From: Rhodococcus oryzae
GTDB taxonomy: Bacteria > Actinomycetota > Actinomycetes > Mycobacteriales > Mycobacteriaceae
Reading direction: 5' to 3'
NCBI RefSeq assembly: GCF_005049235.1
Contig: NZ_SUMD01000001.1
Location: forward strand, 310,001-374,000
DNA: 64,000 nucleotides
This document shows positions 38,548 through 50,076 of the stretch, piece by piece. The notes below the pieces were generated by a model. That model did not search any database and was not told where the DNA came from. It saw only the letters and a list, made by a program, of their open reading frames with translations. The position numbers were made by a program, and so were the translations under genes. The first letter of the stretch is position 1, and each line of letters begins with the position of its first letter.

Positions 38548-39625
38548 GCACCGCGGTGCGGTCGCCTCGCTCGCGGCCGCGCTGATCGGGTCGCTGGCGT
38601 TGGCGACCCCGGCCGCCGCCGCGCCTGCCGAACCGACCGGGCACGCCCGGATCGAGCTGTTCGCCGCCGACGGCACCACCGCGCTCGGCGACACCGCCGT
38701 GCACGAGGGAGACCGGATCGTGGTGCGCGGCACCGGGTTCGATCCGCAGGCCAACACTGGCGGACTACCGGTCCCGGTGCCGCCGGGCGTCCCACACGGC
38801 ACGTTCGTCGCGTTCGGTGCATTCGCCCCGCAGTGGCGCCCGTCCGAGGACGCACCCGCGCAGGCCCGGGTCGGGCAGCAGCGCTCGGCCACCGCGTGGG
38901 TGATGTCCGAGGACGCGCTGAACCGGGTTCCGGACGCACCCTTCGATTTTCGTCGCACCATCCGTCAGCAGTGGGTGCCCCTCGCGGGCGACGGATCCTT
39001 CACCGCCACGCTCACGGTGAAGAAGCCGGCGACGGCCGCCCCCGACGCGGTCTACGGCGTGTACACGTACGCCGCCGCGGATGCCGTCAATGCCGCGGAG
39101 GAGCTGTCCGTCCCGGTGAACTTCGACCCGGCACCCGGGCCGAACGCGCCAACGCCGCCCGCACAGGACCTGCTGTGGGCCCTGGCGCCCGGCTACAGCG
39201 AACTGGTGCAGCGCGGTACCCAGGGTTCGGTCGTGGGCAGCGACGGCGGGACGGTCCGCAAGGACGGCCGCCTCGCATTCGAGCTCGAGTCCGCCGACGT
39301 CGATCCGTCGACCGGCCTCGGGACCGTCCGCTATCGGGGCACCGTGGTCTCCTTCACCCGCTTCCACCTCGCGGAGATCGCGCTGGCCGATCCGTGGATC
39401 GAGTTCACGCCCGAGGGCGCGTTCCTGTCCGCGGAGACCTCCGAGGGCAACATGGTCGGCACCGACGCCATGAGCCGGATCCGGTTCGCGCAGTTGGATG
39501 TTCCGGCGAACGCAGGCGTATCCGAGTTCACCGACGTCCCCGCCCGGTTCGCGGCACCGCTGCAGCCGAGCATCCTGCTGCCGTACTCCGGCCAGCAAGC
39601 CGCGCCGGTCACCTTCCGGTACTGA
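38531..39625 (+). CDS. HtaA-domain-like secreted protein, probable heme/iron uptake
   Basis: This 364-residue protein has a Sec signal peptide ([33 protein letters not shown]). Its central-to-late region resembles the HtaA fold ([43 protein letters not shown]), which binds heme in corynebacterial Hta proteins through a conserved Tyr and His. An Ig-like N-terminal part ([32 protein letters not shown]) precedes it. Match to HtaA is by pattern only. It overlaps the second siderophore-binding gene by 17 bases and shares its iron-regulated context. No C-terminal membrane helix is seen. Confidence 0.72.
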   Translation: MATSTRHRGAVASLAAALIGSLALATPAAAAPAEPTGHARIELFAADGTTALGDTAVHEGDRIVVRGTGFDPQANTGGLPVPVPPGVPHGTFVAFGAFAPQWRPSEDAPAQARVGQQRSATAWVMSEDALNRVPDAPFDFRRTIRQQWVPLAGDGSFTATLTVKKPATAAPDAVYGVYTYAAADAVNAAEELSVPVNFDPAPGPNAPTPPAQDLLWALAPGYSELVQRGTQGSVVGSDGGTVRKDGRLAFELESADVDPSTGLGTVRYRGTVVSFTRFHLAEIALADPWIEFTPEGAFLSAETSEGNMVGTDAMSRIRFAQLDVPANAGVSEFTDVPARFAAPLQPSILLPYSGQQAAPVTFRY

Positions 39626-39638
39626 CGGGCGAAATCCG

Positions 39639-40130
39639 TTGCCGGTACCCGAATTCGTCGCCGACCTCCGCGCTCACGTCGGACACGCCCCGTTGTGGCT
39701 GTCCGGCGTGAGCGCGGTCGTCGTCGACGGTGCTGGCCGAATCCTGTTGACGCGCAGGGCGGACAACGGGTTGTGGGCGGTGGTCTCCGGCATCCTCGAG
39801 CCCGGCGAGGAACCCGGCCCCGCGGCGATCCGCGAGATCCTCGAGGAGACCGGAGTCGAGGCGGAGCTGGTGCGCATCACCAGCGTCGACACCGCCGGTC
39901 CGATCACCTAACCGAACGGGGACGTCGCGAGCTACCTCGACGTCTGCTTCCTGGCGCGGCACACGGAGGGCGAGGCGCGCGCCGCCGACGAGGAGAACCT
40001 CGAGGTCGCCTGGTTCGCGCCGGACGGGCTGCCCGCGGACCTCACCGACAGCTCGACACGGCGCATCGAGAAGGCCCTCCGCGACGTGCCCGAGGCATGG
40101 TTCAGCCGGCGTTCTCCCACAGACCCATGA
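39639..40130 (+). pseudogene. NUDIX hydrolase gene interrupted by an in-frame TAA
   Basis: The frame opens at a TTG (LPVPEFVADLRAHVGHAPLW; relatives start with M at this point). It runs through a complete Nudix box (GILEPGEEPGPAAIREILEE, then TGVE), meets TAA at 39909-39911, and continues in the same frame for 72 sense codons to TGA at 40128-40130. The continuation (PNGDVASYLDVCFLARH...LEVAWFAPDGLP) is typical NUDIX C-terminal sequence. A Tyr codon (TAC) is expected where TAA stands, because relatives read T-Y-P-N-G-D. It is either a nonsense pseudogene, a 90-residue truncated product or a sequencing error. It lies 13 bases after the HtaA-like gene. Confidence 0.85.
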
Positions 40131-40485
40131 TGTTGCCCTCGGTGTCCTTGAAATAGGCCGCGAACCCCATCTCGCCGACCGGCTGCTTCTCCCCTACCGT
40201 CGACCCGCCCAACTCGGCGATCTTGGCCAGGGCGTCGTCGATGCTCGGCACGTCGATGGTGATCACCGGCCCCTTCGGATACTCAGGGACACGCTCGAAC
40301 ATGCCGCCGCCGATGTAGCCGGGTTCCGCGGGCATCCCCGACTCCGCAGCGGGCCCGGTCGAGACGATCGTGTAGCTCATCTCGGGCATCTCGACGGTGT
40401 TCCATCCGAACGCCTGCTGGTAGAACGTCCTCGCCCGGTCCCCGTCGTCGAACGGGACCTCGAAATGCACAACCTTGCCGCTCAT
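40102..40485 (-). CDS. Glyoxalase/VOC-superfamily protein
   Basis: This 127-residue protein has the paired beta-alpha-beta-beta-beta vicinal oxygen chelate fold: KVVHFEVPFDDGDRARTFYQQAFGWNTVEM in the first half and PVITIDVPSIDDALAKIAELGGSTVGEKQPVGEMGFAAYFKDTEGNIMGLW in the second. Members bind metal and act as dioxygenases, glyoxalases or resistance proteins, and the single-chain enzyme class cannot be told here. GAGGAG precedes the ATG. Its 3' end overlaps the interrupted NUDIX frame by 29 bases on the opposite strand. Confidence 0.9.
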   Translation of the reverse strand: MSGKVVHFEVPFDDGDRARTFYQQAFGWNTVEMPEMSYTIVSTGPAAESGMPAEPGYIGGGMFERVPEYPKGPVITIDVPSIDDALAKIAELGGSTVGEKQPVGEMGFAAYFKDTEGNIMGLWENAG

Positions 40486-40548
40486 CGTCTCTCCTCACCT
40501 GAAGTGAACATCCGACGATGCCGACGCTAGCCCGATCCCCCACACACG

Positions 40549-40582
40549 TGAAGGGCCCCCGCACACGTGCAGGGGCCCTTCA
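40549..40582. terminator. Hairpin downstream of nrdF
   Basis: TGAAGGGCCCC (40549-40559) pairs with 40572-40582. The loop holds a further GCAC/GTGC pairing. On the minus strand it starts 27 bases past the nrdF stop and separates the nrd operon from the VOC gene. Confidence 0.75.
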
Positions 40583-40608
40583 TCGACGTTGTTCTGGCGG
40601 GAGACGGA

Positions 40609-43804
<3,196 letters not shown>

Positions 43805-44243
43805 TGTTCACTCTCCATGAATTGTTCGAGCCCGTCCCGGACTGCGACTACGTCTTCGGCGGTACCCATGAGCTCGAATCGGTACAGGTACGGAACCTTG
43901 CACTTCTGCGAAATCACGTTTCCGGCATAGCAATACGACTCGCCGAAGTTCGTATTGCCGGCAGCGATCACCCCGCGAATGAGGGAGCGATTGTGCTCGT
44001 TGTTGAGGAATCTGATGACCTGCTTGGGCACGTAGCTCGTGTCGCGACCGGTCGCGGTGATCCCGCCCCCATAGGTCGGCAGGATCAGGACGTACGGCTC
44101 ATCGACCTCGAATGCGCCTTCGCGGTCATGCAGCGGAATGCGCGCGGCCGGGACACCCAGCTTCTGCACGAAGCGGTGGGTGTTCTCCGACGCGCTGGAG
44201 AAGTAGACCAGCGATGTCACAGCCGATCATCTCCGTGTGGTCT

Positions 44244-44477
44244 TCAGGCGGCGGCCGCGACGAGCGACTTGATCCGGTCCGGGCGGAAACCCGACCAGTG
44301 ATCCTCGCCCGCCACCACGACGGGGGCCTGCAGGTAACCCAGGGCCATCACGTAATCGCGGGCCTCCGAGTCCTCGGTGATGTCGATGATGGAGTACTCG
44401 ATACCGGCCTTGTCGAACGCCCGGTAGGTCGCATTGCACTGAACGCACGCCGGCTTGGTGTAGACGGTGATGCTCAT
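44244..44477 (-). CDS. nrdH: NrdH glutaredoxin-like electron donor
   Basis: This 77-residue thioredoxin-fold protein has the redox motif CVQC at residues 11-14 (MSITVYTKPACVQC), followed by NATYRAFDKAGI and the cis-Pro region QAPVVV. It ends with the FRPDRIKSL segment typical of NrdH. It is reduced by thioredoxin reductase and donates electrons to NrdE. It leads the operon, with GAGGGA before its ATG and paired NrdR boxes upstream. Confidence 0.97.
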   Translation of the reverse strand: MSITVYTKPACVQCNATYRAFDKAGIEYSIIDITEDSEARDYVMALGYLQAPVVVAGEDHWSGFRPDRIKSLVAAAA

Positions 44478-44608
44478 GTAAGTCCCTCTTTCTCTGGCTT
44501 ACGGAACTGATGGTCAGTGACGCGGAAGATCATGTGGATCCCACCTACTGGACAGCGCTCCGGCCTGTGTTTCTCGACCGTTCCGGCTATGCCCTCTCGG
44601 TGTTCTAG

Positions 44609-44656
44609 ACACTACACCTAGTGTCCGACATATCCATATAACGCGAGATGTTGTGA
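44609..44656 (-). promoter_or_regulatory. Tandem NrdR boxes of the nrdHIEF promoter
   Basis: Box 1 is ACACTACACCTAGTGT (44609-44624), a perfect dyad with ACACTA/TAGTGT half-sites. Box 2 is ACGCGAGATGTTGTGA (44641-44656), which matches the NrdR consensus at about 11 of 16 positions. Centre-to-centre spacing is 32 bases, about three helical turns, the usual NrdR arrangement. The TATATGGATAT between them on the minus strand probably contains the -10. Confidence 0.7.
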
Positions 44657-44775
44657 ACCACATCCTTGGAATTCCCAGGTCGTAAGGCATCCGACCCAGC
44701 CGCAAACGACCCGTCTCGGCGTGTCGCGGGTCACATTTTCGACTTGCCGTGCGCGGCGCTTCCCCTATATGCATT

Positions 44776-44791
44776 CGGTCCGCGCGGACCG
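44776..44791. promoter_or_regulatory. 16-bp perfect palindrome in the SIP gene promoter
   Basis: CGGTCCGCGCGGACCG lies five bases past CTATAT (44765-44770) and 16 bases before the GTG at 44807. A repressor bound here would block transcription of the siderophore-interacting protein. It does not resemble an IdeR box, and the cognate regulator is unknown. Confidence 0.45.
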
Positions 44792-44806
44792 GCCTAGGGT
44801 GGGGCG

Positions 44807-45628
44807 GTGCCGACCGCCGAGGATCCCCAGTTCCACGCTGCGGTGGTGTCGACCACCCACCTGTCCCCCAGCCTGCGCCGGATCCGATTCGCGCTCGCGG
44901 ACCCCGCCGCGTTCGCGTCCAGCGGCGATCCCGACGAGCGGCTACTCGTCGAGTTCGGCGAGGACCACCGGCGCAGTTACACGGTGCGCCGCTGGGACTC
45001 CGGCACCGGCAACCTCGACATCGATTTCGCGGTGCATGCGGGCGGGCGGGCCGCCGAGTGGGCGCGGGCGGCCGAGCCGGGCGAGCCGGTCCGACTGTCC
45101 CACCCGAAGGGCTGGTACCGGCCGCCGCAGGACGCGCGCTGGCAGCTGCTGCTCGCGGACCTCAGCGCGCTGCCCGCCGCCGCGCGCATCATCGAGGGCC
45201 TGCCGCCCGGCACCGGCGCCCACCTGGTCGCCGAGATCCCGGAACCGGCCGACGAGCAGGACTGGGCCACCGACGCGGACCTGACGGTGACCTGGCTGCA
45301 CGACACCGGCAACGGCCGCACCCCGAGCGCGCTGCCCGAGTGGCTGCGCGCGCACCGGATCCAGGACGGCCCCGGCTACATCTGGTCGGCGGGCGAGACG
45401 GGCGCCTCGCGGCAGATCCGCAGGCACGTCCGCCGCGAGCTGGGCTGGGCGGCGGAACGATTCGACATCATGGGCTACTGGCAGGCCGACAAGGAACGCT
45501 GGCTGGCCCGGTACGCGGAGGTCGAGCCCCAGATCGAGGCGCTCACCACGAGCGAGCTGTCGGCGGGCCGCAGCATCGACGAGGTCCGCGACGCGGTCGA
45601 CGACGCCCTCGAACAGGCCGGGCTGTAG
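44807..45628 (+). CDS. Siderophore-interacting protein (FAD-dependent ferric-siderophore reductase, SIP family)
   Basis: This 273-residue flavoprotein has an N-terminal FAD-binding barrel (HLSPSLRRIRFAL, RRSYTVRRWDSGTGNLDIDFAVH, GEPVRLSHPKGWYRPP) and a C-terminal NAD(P)H-binding half (WQLLLADLSALPAAARIIEGLPPGTGAHLVAEI, YIWSAGETGASRQIRRHVRRELGW, GYWQADKERW). SIP proteins reduce Fe(III)-siderophores in the cytoplasm to release iron. A poorly conserved C-terminal tail follows. AGGGTGGGG precedes the GTG. Uptake proteins for siderophores are encoded 7 kb away. Confidence 0.93.
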   Translation: MPTAEDPQFHAAVVSTTHLSPSLRRIRFALADPAAFASSGDPDERLLVEFGEDHRRSYTVRRWDSGTGNLDIDFAVHAGGRAAEWARAAEPGEPVRLSHPKGWYRPPQDARWQLLLADLSALPAAARIIEGLPPGTGAHLVAEIPEPADEQDWATDADLTVTWLHDTGNGRTPSALPEWLRAHRIQDGPGYIWSAGETGASRQIRRHVRRELGWAAERFDIMGYWQADKERWLARYAEVEPQIEALTTSELSAGRSIDEVRDAVDDALEQAGL

Positions 45629-45646
45629 CGGACCGCCCCACGACCA

Positions 45647-45690
45647 CCGCGGCCCCCGGCCGGTGATCGCTCACCGGCCGGGGGCCGCGG
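45647..45690. terminator. 20-bp perfect bidirectional hairpin
   Basis: Bases 45647-45666 are the exact complement of 45671-45690 around the loop TCGC. The hairpin sits midway between convergent stops (45628 and 45705). There is no T tract, but the position and stem length indicate a shared terminator. Confidence 0.8.
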
Positions 45691-45704
45691 GGACAAGCAC
45701 GGGA

Positions 45705-46268
45705 TCAGGCGTCGACGAGCACCTTCGTGGCGTTCACCAGGTCGGCAACGACCTTGGCGAGCTGCGCCGAGACCTCGGCGTTCTCGCTTGCATGCCTGTC
45801 GCCGAACTTCTCGAAGGCACCGCCGATGACGAGCGCGGTGTCCTCGACGACCTTGCCGCCCGCGATCCCGACAGCCTTGGTGGTGTCCTCGTGGGCCCAC
45901 TTGGCGCCGTTGGGGCTCGGGGAGGCGCTGATCACGGCGACCGGCTTGCCGGAGATGGCTCCCGAACCGTACGGACGGGAGATCCAGTCGATGGCGTTCT
46001 TGAGCACCGCGGGAATGGTGCCGTTGTACTCGGGGGTCACCAGCAGCAGGGCGTCGGCGGCATCGGCGGCCGCGCGCAGCGCCTCCACGCTGTCGATGGC
46101 GCCCGCGACGTCGATGTCCTCGTTGTAGAAGGGCACGTCGGCGAGGCCCTCGTACACCGTGACGTTCGCGCCCTCGGGCGCGACGCCGGCGGCGGTCTCG
46201 GCGAGCTGACGGTTGACGGAGGCGGCGCGCAGGCTGCCGACCAGGACGAGAACGTTGGCTTCAGACAT
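45705..46268 (-). CDS. NADPH-dependent FMN reductase family protein
   Basis: This 187-residue flavodoxin-like protein has the FMN-phosphate loop VGSLRAASVNRQLAE near the N terminus and the signature LLLVTPEYNGTIPAVLKNAIDWISRPYGSGAISGKPVAVISASP. It is of the chromate/azo/quinone reductase type and would transfer electrons from NADPH to FMN or quinones. It is divergent from a TetR regulator, with a GGACC/GGTCC palindrome between them, so it is the likely target of that repressor. Confidence 0.92.
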   Translation of the reverse strand: MSEANVLVLVGSLRAASVNRQLAETAAGVAPEGANVTVYEGLADVPFYNEDIDVAGAIDSVEALRAAADAADALLLVTPEYNGTIPAVLKNAIDWISRPYGSGAISGKPVAVISASPSPNGAKWAHEDTTKAVGIAGGKVVEDTALVIGGAFEKFGDRHASENAEVSAQLAKVVADLVNATKVLVDA

Positions 46269-46321
46269 TGGAGACTTCCTTCGATGATCCGGGGGCGCTT
46301 GCCGATCTAGGTATATCAGCT

Positions 46322-46341
46322 AAGCGGACCACGGTCCACTT
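46322..46341. promoter_or_regulatory. TetR-type operator between FMN reductase and tetR
   Basis: A 20-base near-perfect palindrome, AAGCGGACC-AC-GGTCCACTT with one mismatch, abuts a TATATT -10-like hexamer (46341-46346) of the tetR gene. Its place in the divergent promoter region fits a TetR-family operator controlling both genes. Confidence 0.65.
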
Positions 46342-46369
46342 ATATTCCCGGGAGGGTACGATCGGCCTC

Positions 46370-46981
46370 GTGCAGACCACGCCGATCCAGATGGCCGACC
46401 AGCCCGAGGCCGAACGGTGCGACGCCGTGCGCAACCGCGCGTTGCTGCTGGACGCCGCCGCCGCGCTGGTAGCGGAGCGGGGTGCGGACGCCGTGACGAT
46501 GGACGCGGTCGCCGCGAAGGCCGGTGTGGGCAAGGGCACAGTGTTCCGGCGGTTCGGCAGCAGGTCAGGTCTGATGCAGGCCCTCCTCGACCACACCGAG
46601 CAGGAACTGCAGCACGCATTCATGTACGGACCTCCGCCCCTGGGGCCCGGCGCCGAGCCCATCGACCGCCTCGTCGCCTTCGGCCGCGCCCGCATCTCGC
46701 TCGTGGACCTCAGCGGCGACACCCTCCGCGCGGTGGAGGACTCCCCCGAACTCCGCTTCGGCAGCGCCCCCCGCCAGGTCAGCCTCACCCACGTGGCGAT
46801 GCTGCTGCGCGCGGCGGGCACCGAGGGCGACATCCCATTGCTCGCCCACAGCCTGCTCGCGCCCCTCGAGGCCTCGCTGGTCATCTACCAGATCCGCACC
46901 ATGCACATGCCGATCGAGCGGATCGCCGACGCCTGGGAGGATCTGGTCCGACGGGTCACGTCGTGCCCGGCGGGTCACTAG
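46370..46981 (+). CDS. TetR-family transcriptional regulator
   Basis: This 203-residue protein has the N-terminal TetR helix-turn-helix (RNRALLLDAAAALVAERGADAVTMDAVAAKAGVGKGTVFRRFGSRSGLMQALLDH) and an all-helical ligand domain with no recognised specificity. The GTG at 46370 is chosen because GGGAGGG lies 13 bases upstream and it begins after the operator/-10. An ATG seven codons on is an alternative. It probably represses the divergent FMN reductase and itself. The META-domain lipoprotein gene starts nine bases after its stop and may be cotranscribed. Confidence 0.92.
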   Translation: MQTTPIQMADQPEAERCDAVRNRALLLDAAAALVAERGADAVTMDAVAAKAGVGKGTVFRRFGSRSGLMQALLDHTEQELQHAFMYGPPPLGPGAEPIDRLVAFGRARISLVDLSGDTLRAVEDSPELRFGSAPRQVSLTHVAMLLRAAGTEGDIPLLAHSLLAPLEASLVIYQIRTMHMPIERIADAWEDLVRRVTSCPAGH

Positions 46982-46990
46982 GCTCCTGGC

Positions 46991-47770
46991 ATGCGCCTTC
47001 GCCGTGTAGCCGGACTCGCCCTGCTCGCCGCCGCCCTTCTCACCGCCTGCAGCGCGGAGAGCGCCTCGACGCCGAACGGTGAGGACCTGCAGGGGCGCAC
47101 CTTCATCTCCACCGAGGTCACGGGCACCCCGATCCCCGGCGGCGGGCCGCTCACCGTCGAGTTCGTGGAAGCGGACAGGATCTCCATGACCGCAGGCTGC
47201 AACCGAGGCAACAGCACCGTCGACCTGTCCGACGGCAAGGTGGTCACCGGACCGATCGCGACCACCATGATGGCCTGCGCCGGCGACACCGCGGGCGCCG
47301 ACGCGTGGATGACCTCACTGTTCGAGGCTGGTCCGGCCTGGACCCTCGACGGCGACACCCTCACGCTGACCACGAGCGACACCTCGGTCACCCTCGTGGA
47401 CAAGAAGGTCGCCACCCCGGACCGCCCGATCACCGGGACCACCTGGGTCGTCGACCAGCTGATCAGCCCGAGCGCGGTCACCACGTCGGTCGCCCTCGAG
47501 ACCGCCGCCCCCACCCTGCTGATCGGCGAGGACGGCTCGGTCAGCGGATCCACCGGGTGCAACCGGATGACCGGCACCGCCCAGGTCGAGGGTGACAAGG
47601 TCACCTTCGGCCCGCTCGCGACCACCATGATGGCGTGCGAGCCCGACATCGCCGAGGTCGAGCGGGCGGTGCTGAACGTGCTCAGCGGCGAGACCACCTT
47701 CACCGTCGACGCCGACCGGGCCCGCGTGATGCAGGCGGACGGCGACGGGCTGGGCCTGCGCGCCCAGTAG
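46991..47770 (+). CDS. Lipoprotein with two META (HslJ-like) domains
   Basis: This 259-residue protein has a lipobox (LALLAAALLTAC, Cys20) and two copies of the META/HslJ domain: LQGRTFISTEV...MTAGCNRGNSTVDL...ATTMMAC and ITGTTWVVDQL...SGSTGCNRMTGTAQV...ATTMMAC. Each copy has the CNR motif and a matching ATTMMAC, so the pairs of Cys may form one disulfide per domain. HslJ relatives are tied to stress or novobiocin resistance, but the function here is unknown. It follows tetR by nine bases. Confidence 0.88.
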   Translation: MRLRRVAGLALLAAALLTACSAESASTPNGEDLQGRTFISTEVTGTPIPGGGPLTVEFVEADRISMTAGCNRGNSTVDLSDGKVVTGPIATTMMACAGDTAGADAWMTSLFEAGPAWTLDGDTLTLTTSDTSVTLVDKKVATPDRPITGTTWVVDQLISPSAVTTSVALETAAPTLLIGEDGSVSGSTGCNRMTGTAQVEGDKVTFGPLATTMMACEPDIAEVERAVLNVLSGETTFTVDADRARVMQADGDGLGLRAQ

Positions 47771-47777
47771 CGACGCG

Positions 47778-48341
47778 CTACAGGTTCTCGGTCAACCAGG
47801 TCGCGAGGATCCGGGCGCTCGCGTCCACCTGGGCCGGCCAGTCCATGGCCGACTCGTCGGCACGATCGCTGACGTGCTTGACGATTCGGCATCCGACGCC
47901 CATCCGCGCGCAGGACGCCGCCACCGCGAAACCCTCCATGTCGACGAGGTCGGCCCTGGTCGCCAGCGCGTCCCGCACCACCGCGTCGGAGATGAACACG
48001 TCGCCGGTCGCGAGCACCGAGTCGTCGCCGTCCGGAAGCGCGATCCGGTCCGTCACCGGGTGTCCGAGCGAGCGCAACACCTCCGCGCTGATGTCGTGAT
48101 TGAGCACCGCCGACGGCACGAACAGACCGGCATGATGCTCGTGCAGGGCCCCCGCGGTGCCGATGTTGACCACCGACGGGCGCTCGTCGGGTCGGTACCG
48201 CGCGAGTGCCTCCGTGACCGCGACCGCAGCGGCAACCTTCCCGATCCCGGTGACCACCACCTCGAATCCGTCTGGCACGTATGCGGCCTCCCCCTCGGTG
48301 GCGGACACGACGAGGAACCTGGGCGCGGTCACATTGGGCAC
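47778..48341 (-). CDS. Purine nucleosidase (MTA/SAH nucleosidase-like)
   Basis: This 187-residue protein has the phosphorylase/nucleosidase fold: [45 protein letters not shown], and the catalytic region [33 protein letters not shown]. The MEGFA segment and an Asp in SDRAD correspond to the ribose-binding Glu and catalytic Asp. It cleaves adenine-type or related nucleosides. Several in-frame GTG starts lie close together (48350, 48341, 48332); none has a good ribosome site and 48341 is a compromise. Confidence 0.78.
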   Translation of the reverse strand: MPNVTAPRFLVVSATEGEAAYVPDGFEVVVTGIGKVAAAVAVTEALARYRPDERPSVVNIGTAGALHEHHAGLFVPSAVLNHDISAEVLRSLGHPVTDRIALPDGDDSVLATGDVFISDAVVRDALATRADLVDMEGFAVAASCARMGVGCRIVKHVSDRADESAMDWPAQVDASARILATWLTENL

Positions 48342-48432
48342 GCGTGGCACTGTATCGCCCGCCCGATCGAGCGCCGACCGCTCTCCGCGCGCGCCCGCGC
48401 GCACACCGCCGACCGTCGCTAGAGTGACGCGC

Positions 48433-49272
48433 ATGGCGAATCTCCGTGCGGAAATCCTGCAAGAACTCGGCGCGAAGCCGACGATCGACGCAGAGGGCGA
48501 GGTGCGCGCGCGCGTCGACTTCCTCAAGGGCTATCTGCGCTCCACTCCGGCCAAGGGATTCGTCCTCGGGATCAGCGGCGGCCAGGACAGCACGCTGGCG
48601 GGCCGGCTGGCGCAGCTGGCGGCCGCGGAGCTGCGCGAGGAGGGCCACGACGCCGAGTTCGTCGCGGTCCGACTGCCGTACGGCGTCCAGGCCGACGAGC
48701 ACGACGCCCAGATCTCGCTCGAATTCATCAAGCCGGACCGCTCGGTGACCGTGAACATCAAGCCGAGCACGGACGCCGCGGCCGCCGAGAGCGCCGGGGG
48801 GCTCGCCGAGATCATCGGGCACGACGGCGAGCTGCGGGACTTCGTGCGCGGCAACATCAAGGCCCGCGAGCGGATGGTGATCCAGTACGCCATCGCCGGA
48901 CAGCTCGGCCACCTGGTCATCGGCACCGATCATGCCGCGGAGGCGATCACCGGCTTCTTCACCAAGTACGGCGACGGCGGCGTCGACCTCACCCCGCTGA
49001 CCGGCCTGAGCAAGCGACAGGGCGCCGCGCTGTTGCAGCATCTCGGTGCCCCGGCCAGCACCTGGGCCAAGGTCCCCACCGCCGATCTCGAGGACCACAG
49101 GCCAGCGCTGCCCGACGAGGAGGCACTCGGCCTGCGCTACAGCGAGATCGACGACTACCTCGAGGGCAAGGAGGTGACCGCGACGGTGGCCGAGAAGCTC
49201 GAGTCCATGTACCTGGGCACCCGGCACAAGCGCGCGGTCCCCGTGTCCCCGCTCGACGACTGGTGGAAGTGA
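48433..49272 (+). CDS. nadE: NH3-dependent NAD+ synthetase (NadE)
   Basis: This 279-residue protein is the short, ammonia-dependent NadE (the glutamine-dependent type carries an extra nitrilase domain, absent here). It has the PP-loop [16 protein letters not shown] at about residues 49-63, [22 protein letters not shown], and [27 protein letters not shown]. It makes NAD+ from deamido-NAD+, ATP and NH3. It is divergent from the nucleosidase and is followed after four bases by an NmrA-like gene, so the two are probably cotranscribed. Confidence 0.96.
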   Translation: MANLRAEILQELGAKPTIDAEGEVRARVDFLKGYLRSTPAKGFVLGISGGQDSTLAGRLAQLAAAELREEGHDAEFVAVRLPYGVQADEHDAQISLEFIKPDRSVTVNIKPSTDAAAAESAGGLAEIIGHDGELRDFVRGNIKARERMVIQYAIAGQLGHLVIGTDHAAEAITGFFTKYGDGGVDLTPLTGLSKRQGAALLQHLGAPASTWAKVPTADLEDHRPALPDEEALGLRYSEIDDYLEGKEVTATVAEKLESMYLGTRHKRAVPVSPLDDWWK

Positions 49273-49276
49273 CGCG

Positions 49277-50062
49277 ATGAGCACCGTCCTGGTCGCGGGC
49301 GGTACCGGCACCGCTGGCGCGGCCGCGGTCGCGGAGCTTCGCGCGCGCGGGCATCGGGTGCTGACCCTGAGCAGGCACTCCCCCGAGGGCCCCGCCGCCG
49401 ACCACGTCACCGCGGACCTGCTCACCGGCGAGGGCCTGGCCGCGGCGCTCGACGGCGTCGACGCGGTGATCTCCGCGGTGAACGGCCAGACCCGGCAGAC
49501 CAGGCCGGTGTTCACCGACGGCGCCCGGAACCTGGTGCGCGCCGCCGAGGCCGCGGGCGTGCGACGAGCCGTGCTGCTGTCGATCGTCGGCGTCGACCGG
49601 GTGCGGTTCTCCTACTACGAGGCGCTGACCGAGCAGGAGGGCATCTACTCAGCCTCCGGCCTGGACGCCCGGATCGTGCGATCCACCCAGTTCCACCAGC
49701 TGCTGCGGTCCATCTTCGCCATGTCCGCGCGGTTCGGGGTGATCCCGGCGGTCCGCGGCGCCCGCTTCCAGCCGATCGCCCCGACAGACCTGGCCCGCGC
49801 CCTCGCGGACGCCACGCTGAGCGAGTCCGCCGATGACGACGGCAGGATCGAGGTCGGCGGTCCGGAGGTCTGGACGATGCGTGAGCTGGCCGAGTCCTGG
49901 AAGCGCGCGACCGGCAGCCGGGCCGTGGTGCTCCCGGTCCCGGCCCCCGGCGCACCCGGCCGGTTCCTTCGCGCCGGGCTCAACCTGACCCCGGAAAACC
50001 GCTACGGCACGGTCACATTCGACGAGTGGCTGGCCACCGAGGCACCTTCGACGAGCGAATGA
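49277..50062 (+). CDS. NmrA-like / atypical SDR NAD(P)-binding protein
   Basis: This 261-residue protein opens with VLVAGGTGTAGAAAVAELRARGHRVLTLSR (GxxGxxG dinucleotide site). It has NLVRAAEAAGVRRAVLLSIVGVDRVRFSYYEALTEQEG, the atypical-SDR (NmrA/NAD(P)H-azoreductase) region, where the usual Tyr-x3-Lys pair is not obvious. Such proteins often bind NADP as redox sensors or quinone reductases. It follows nadE closely, which makes a link with NAD(P) metabolism attractive but unproven. Confidence 0.85.
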   Translation: MSTVLVAGGTGTAGAAAVAELRARGHRVLTLSRHSPEGPAADHVTADLLTGEGLAAALDGVDAVISAVNGQTRQTRPVFTDGARNLVRAAEAAGVRRAVLLSIVGVDRVRFSYYEALTEQEGIYSASGLDARIVRSTQFHQLLRSIFAMSARFGVIPAVRGARFQPIAPTDLARALADATLSESADDDGRIEVGGPEVWTMRELAESWKRATGSRAVVLPVPAPGAPGRFLRAGLNLTPENRYGTVTFDEWLATEAPSTSE

Positions 50063-50076
50063 CCCGCGAGGGCTGA

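Larger units (their letters stand above)
44478..44806. other. Intergenic regulatory region between nrdH and the siderophore-interacting protein
   Basis: This 329-base divergent region holds the paired NrdR boxes (44609-44656) serving nrdH and, nearer the other gene, a CTATAT -10-like hexamer (44765-44770) followed by a 16-bp palindrome (44776-44791). The stretch from 44478 to 44600 looks like the nrd leader; I see no structured RNA in it. Confidence 0.55.

Noticed and set aside
39639-40130. Frameshift explanation for the broken NUDIX gene
   Set aside because: The sequence after the TAA stays in the same frame as before it, so a single-base substitution, not an indel, is the simplest cause.
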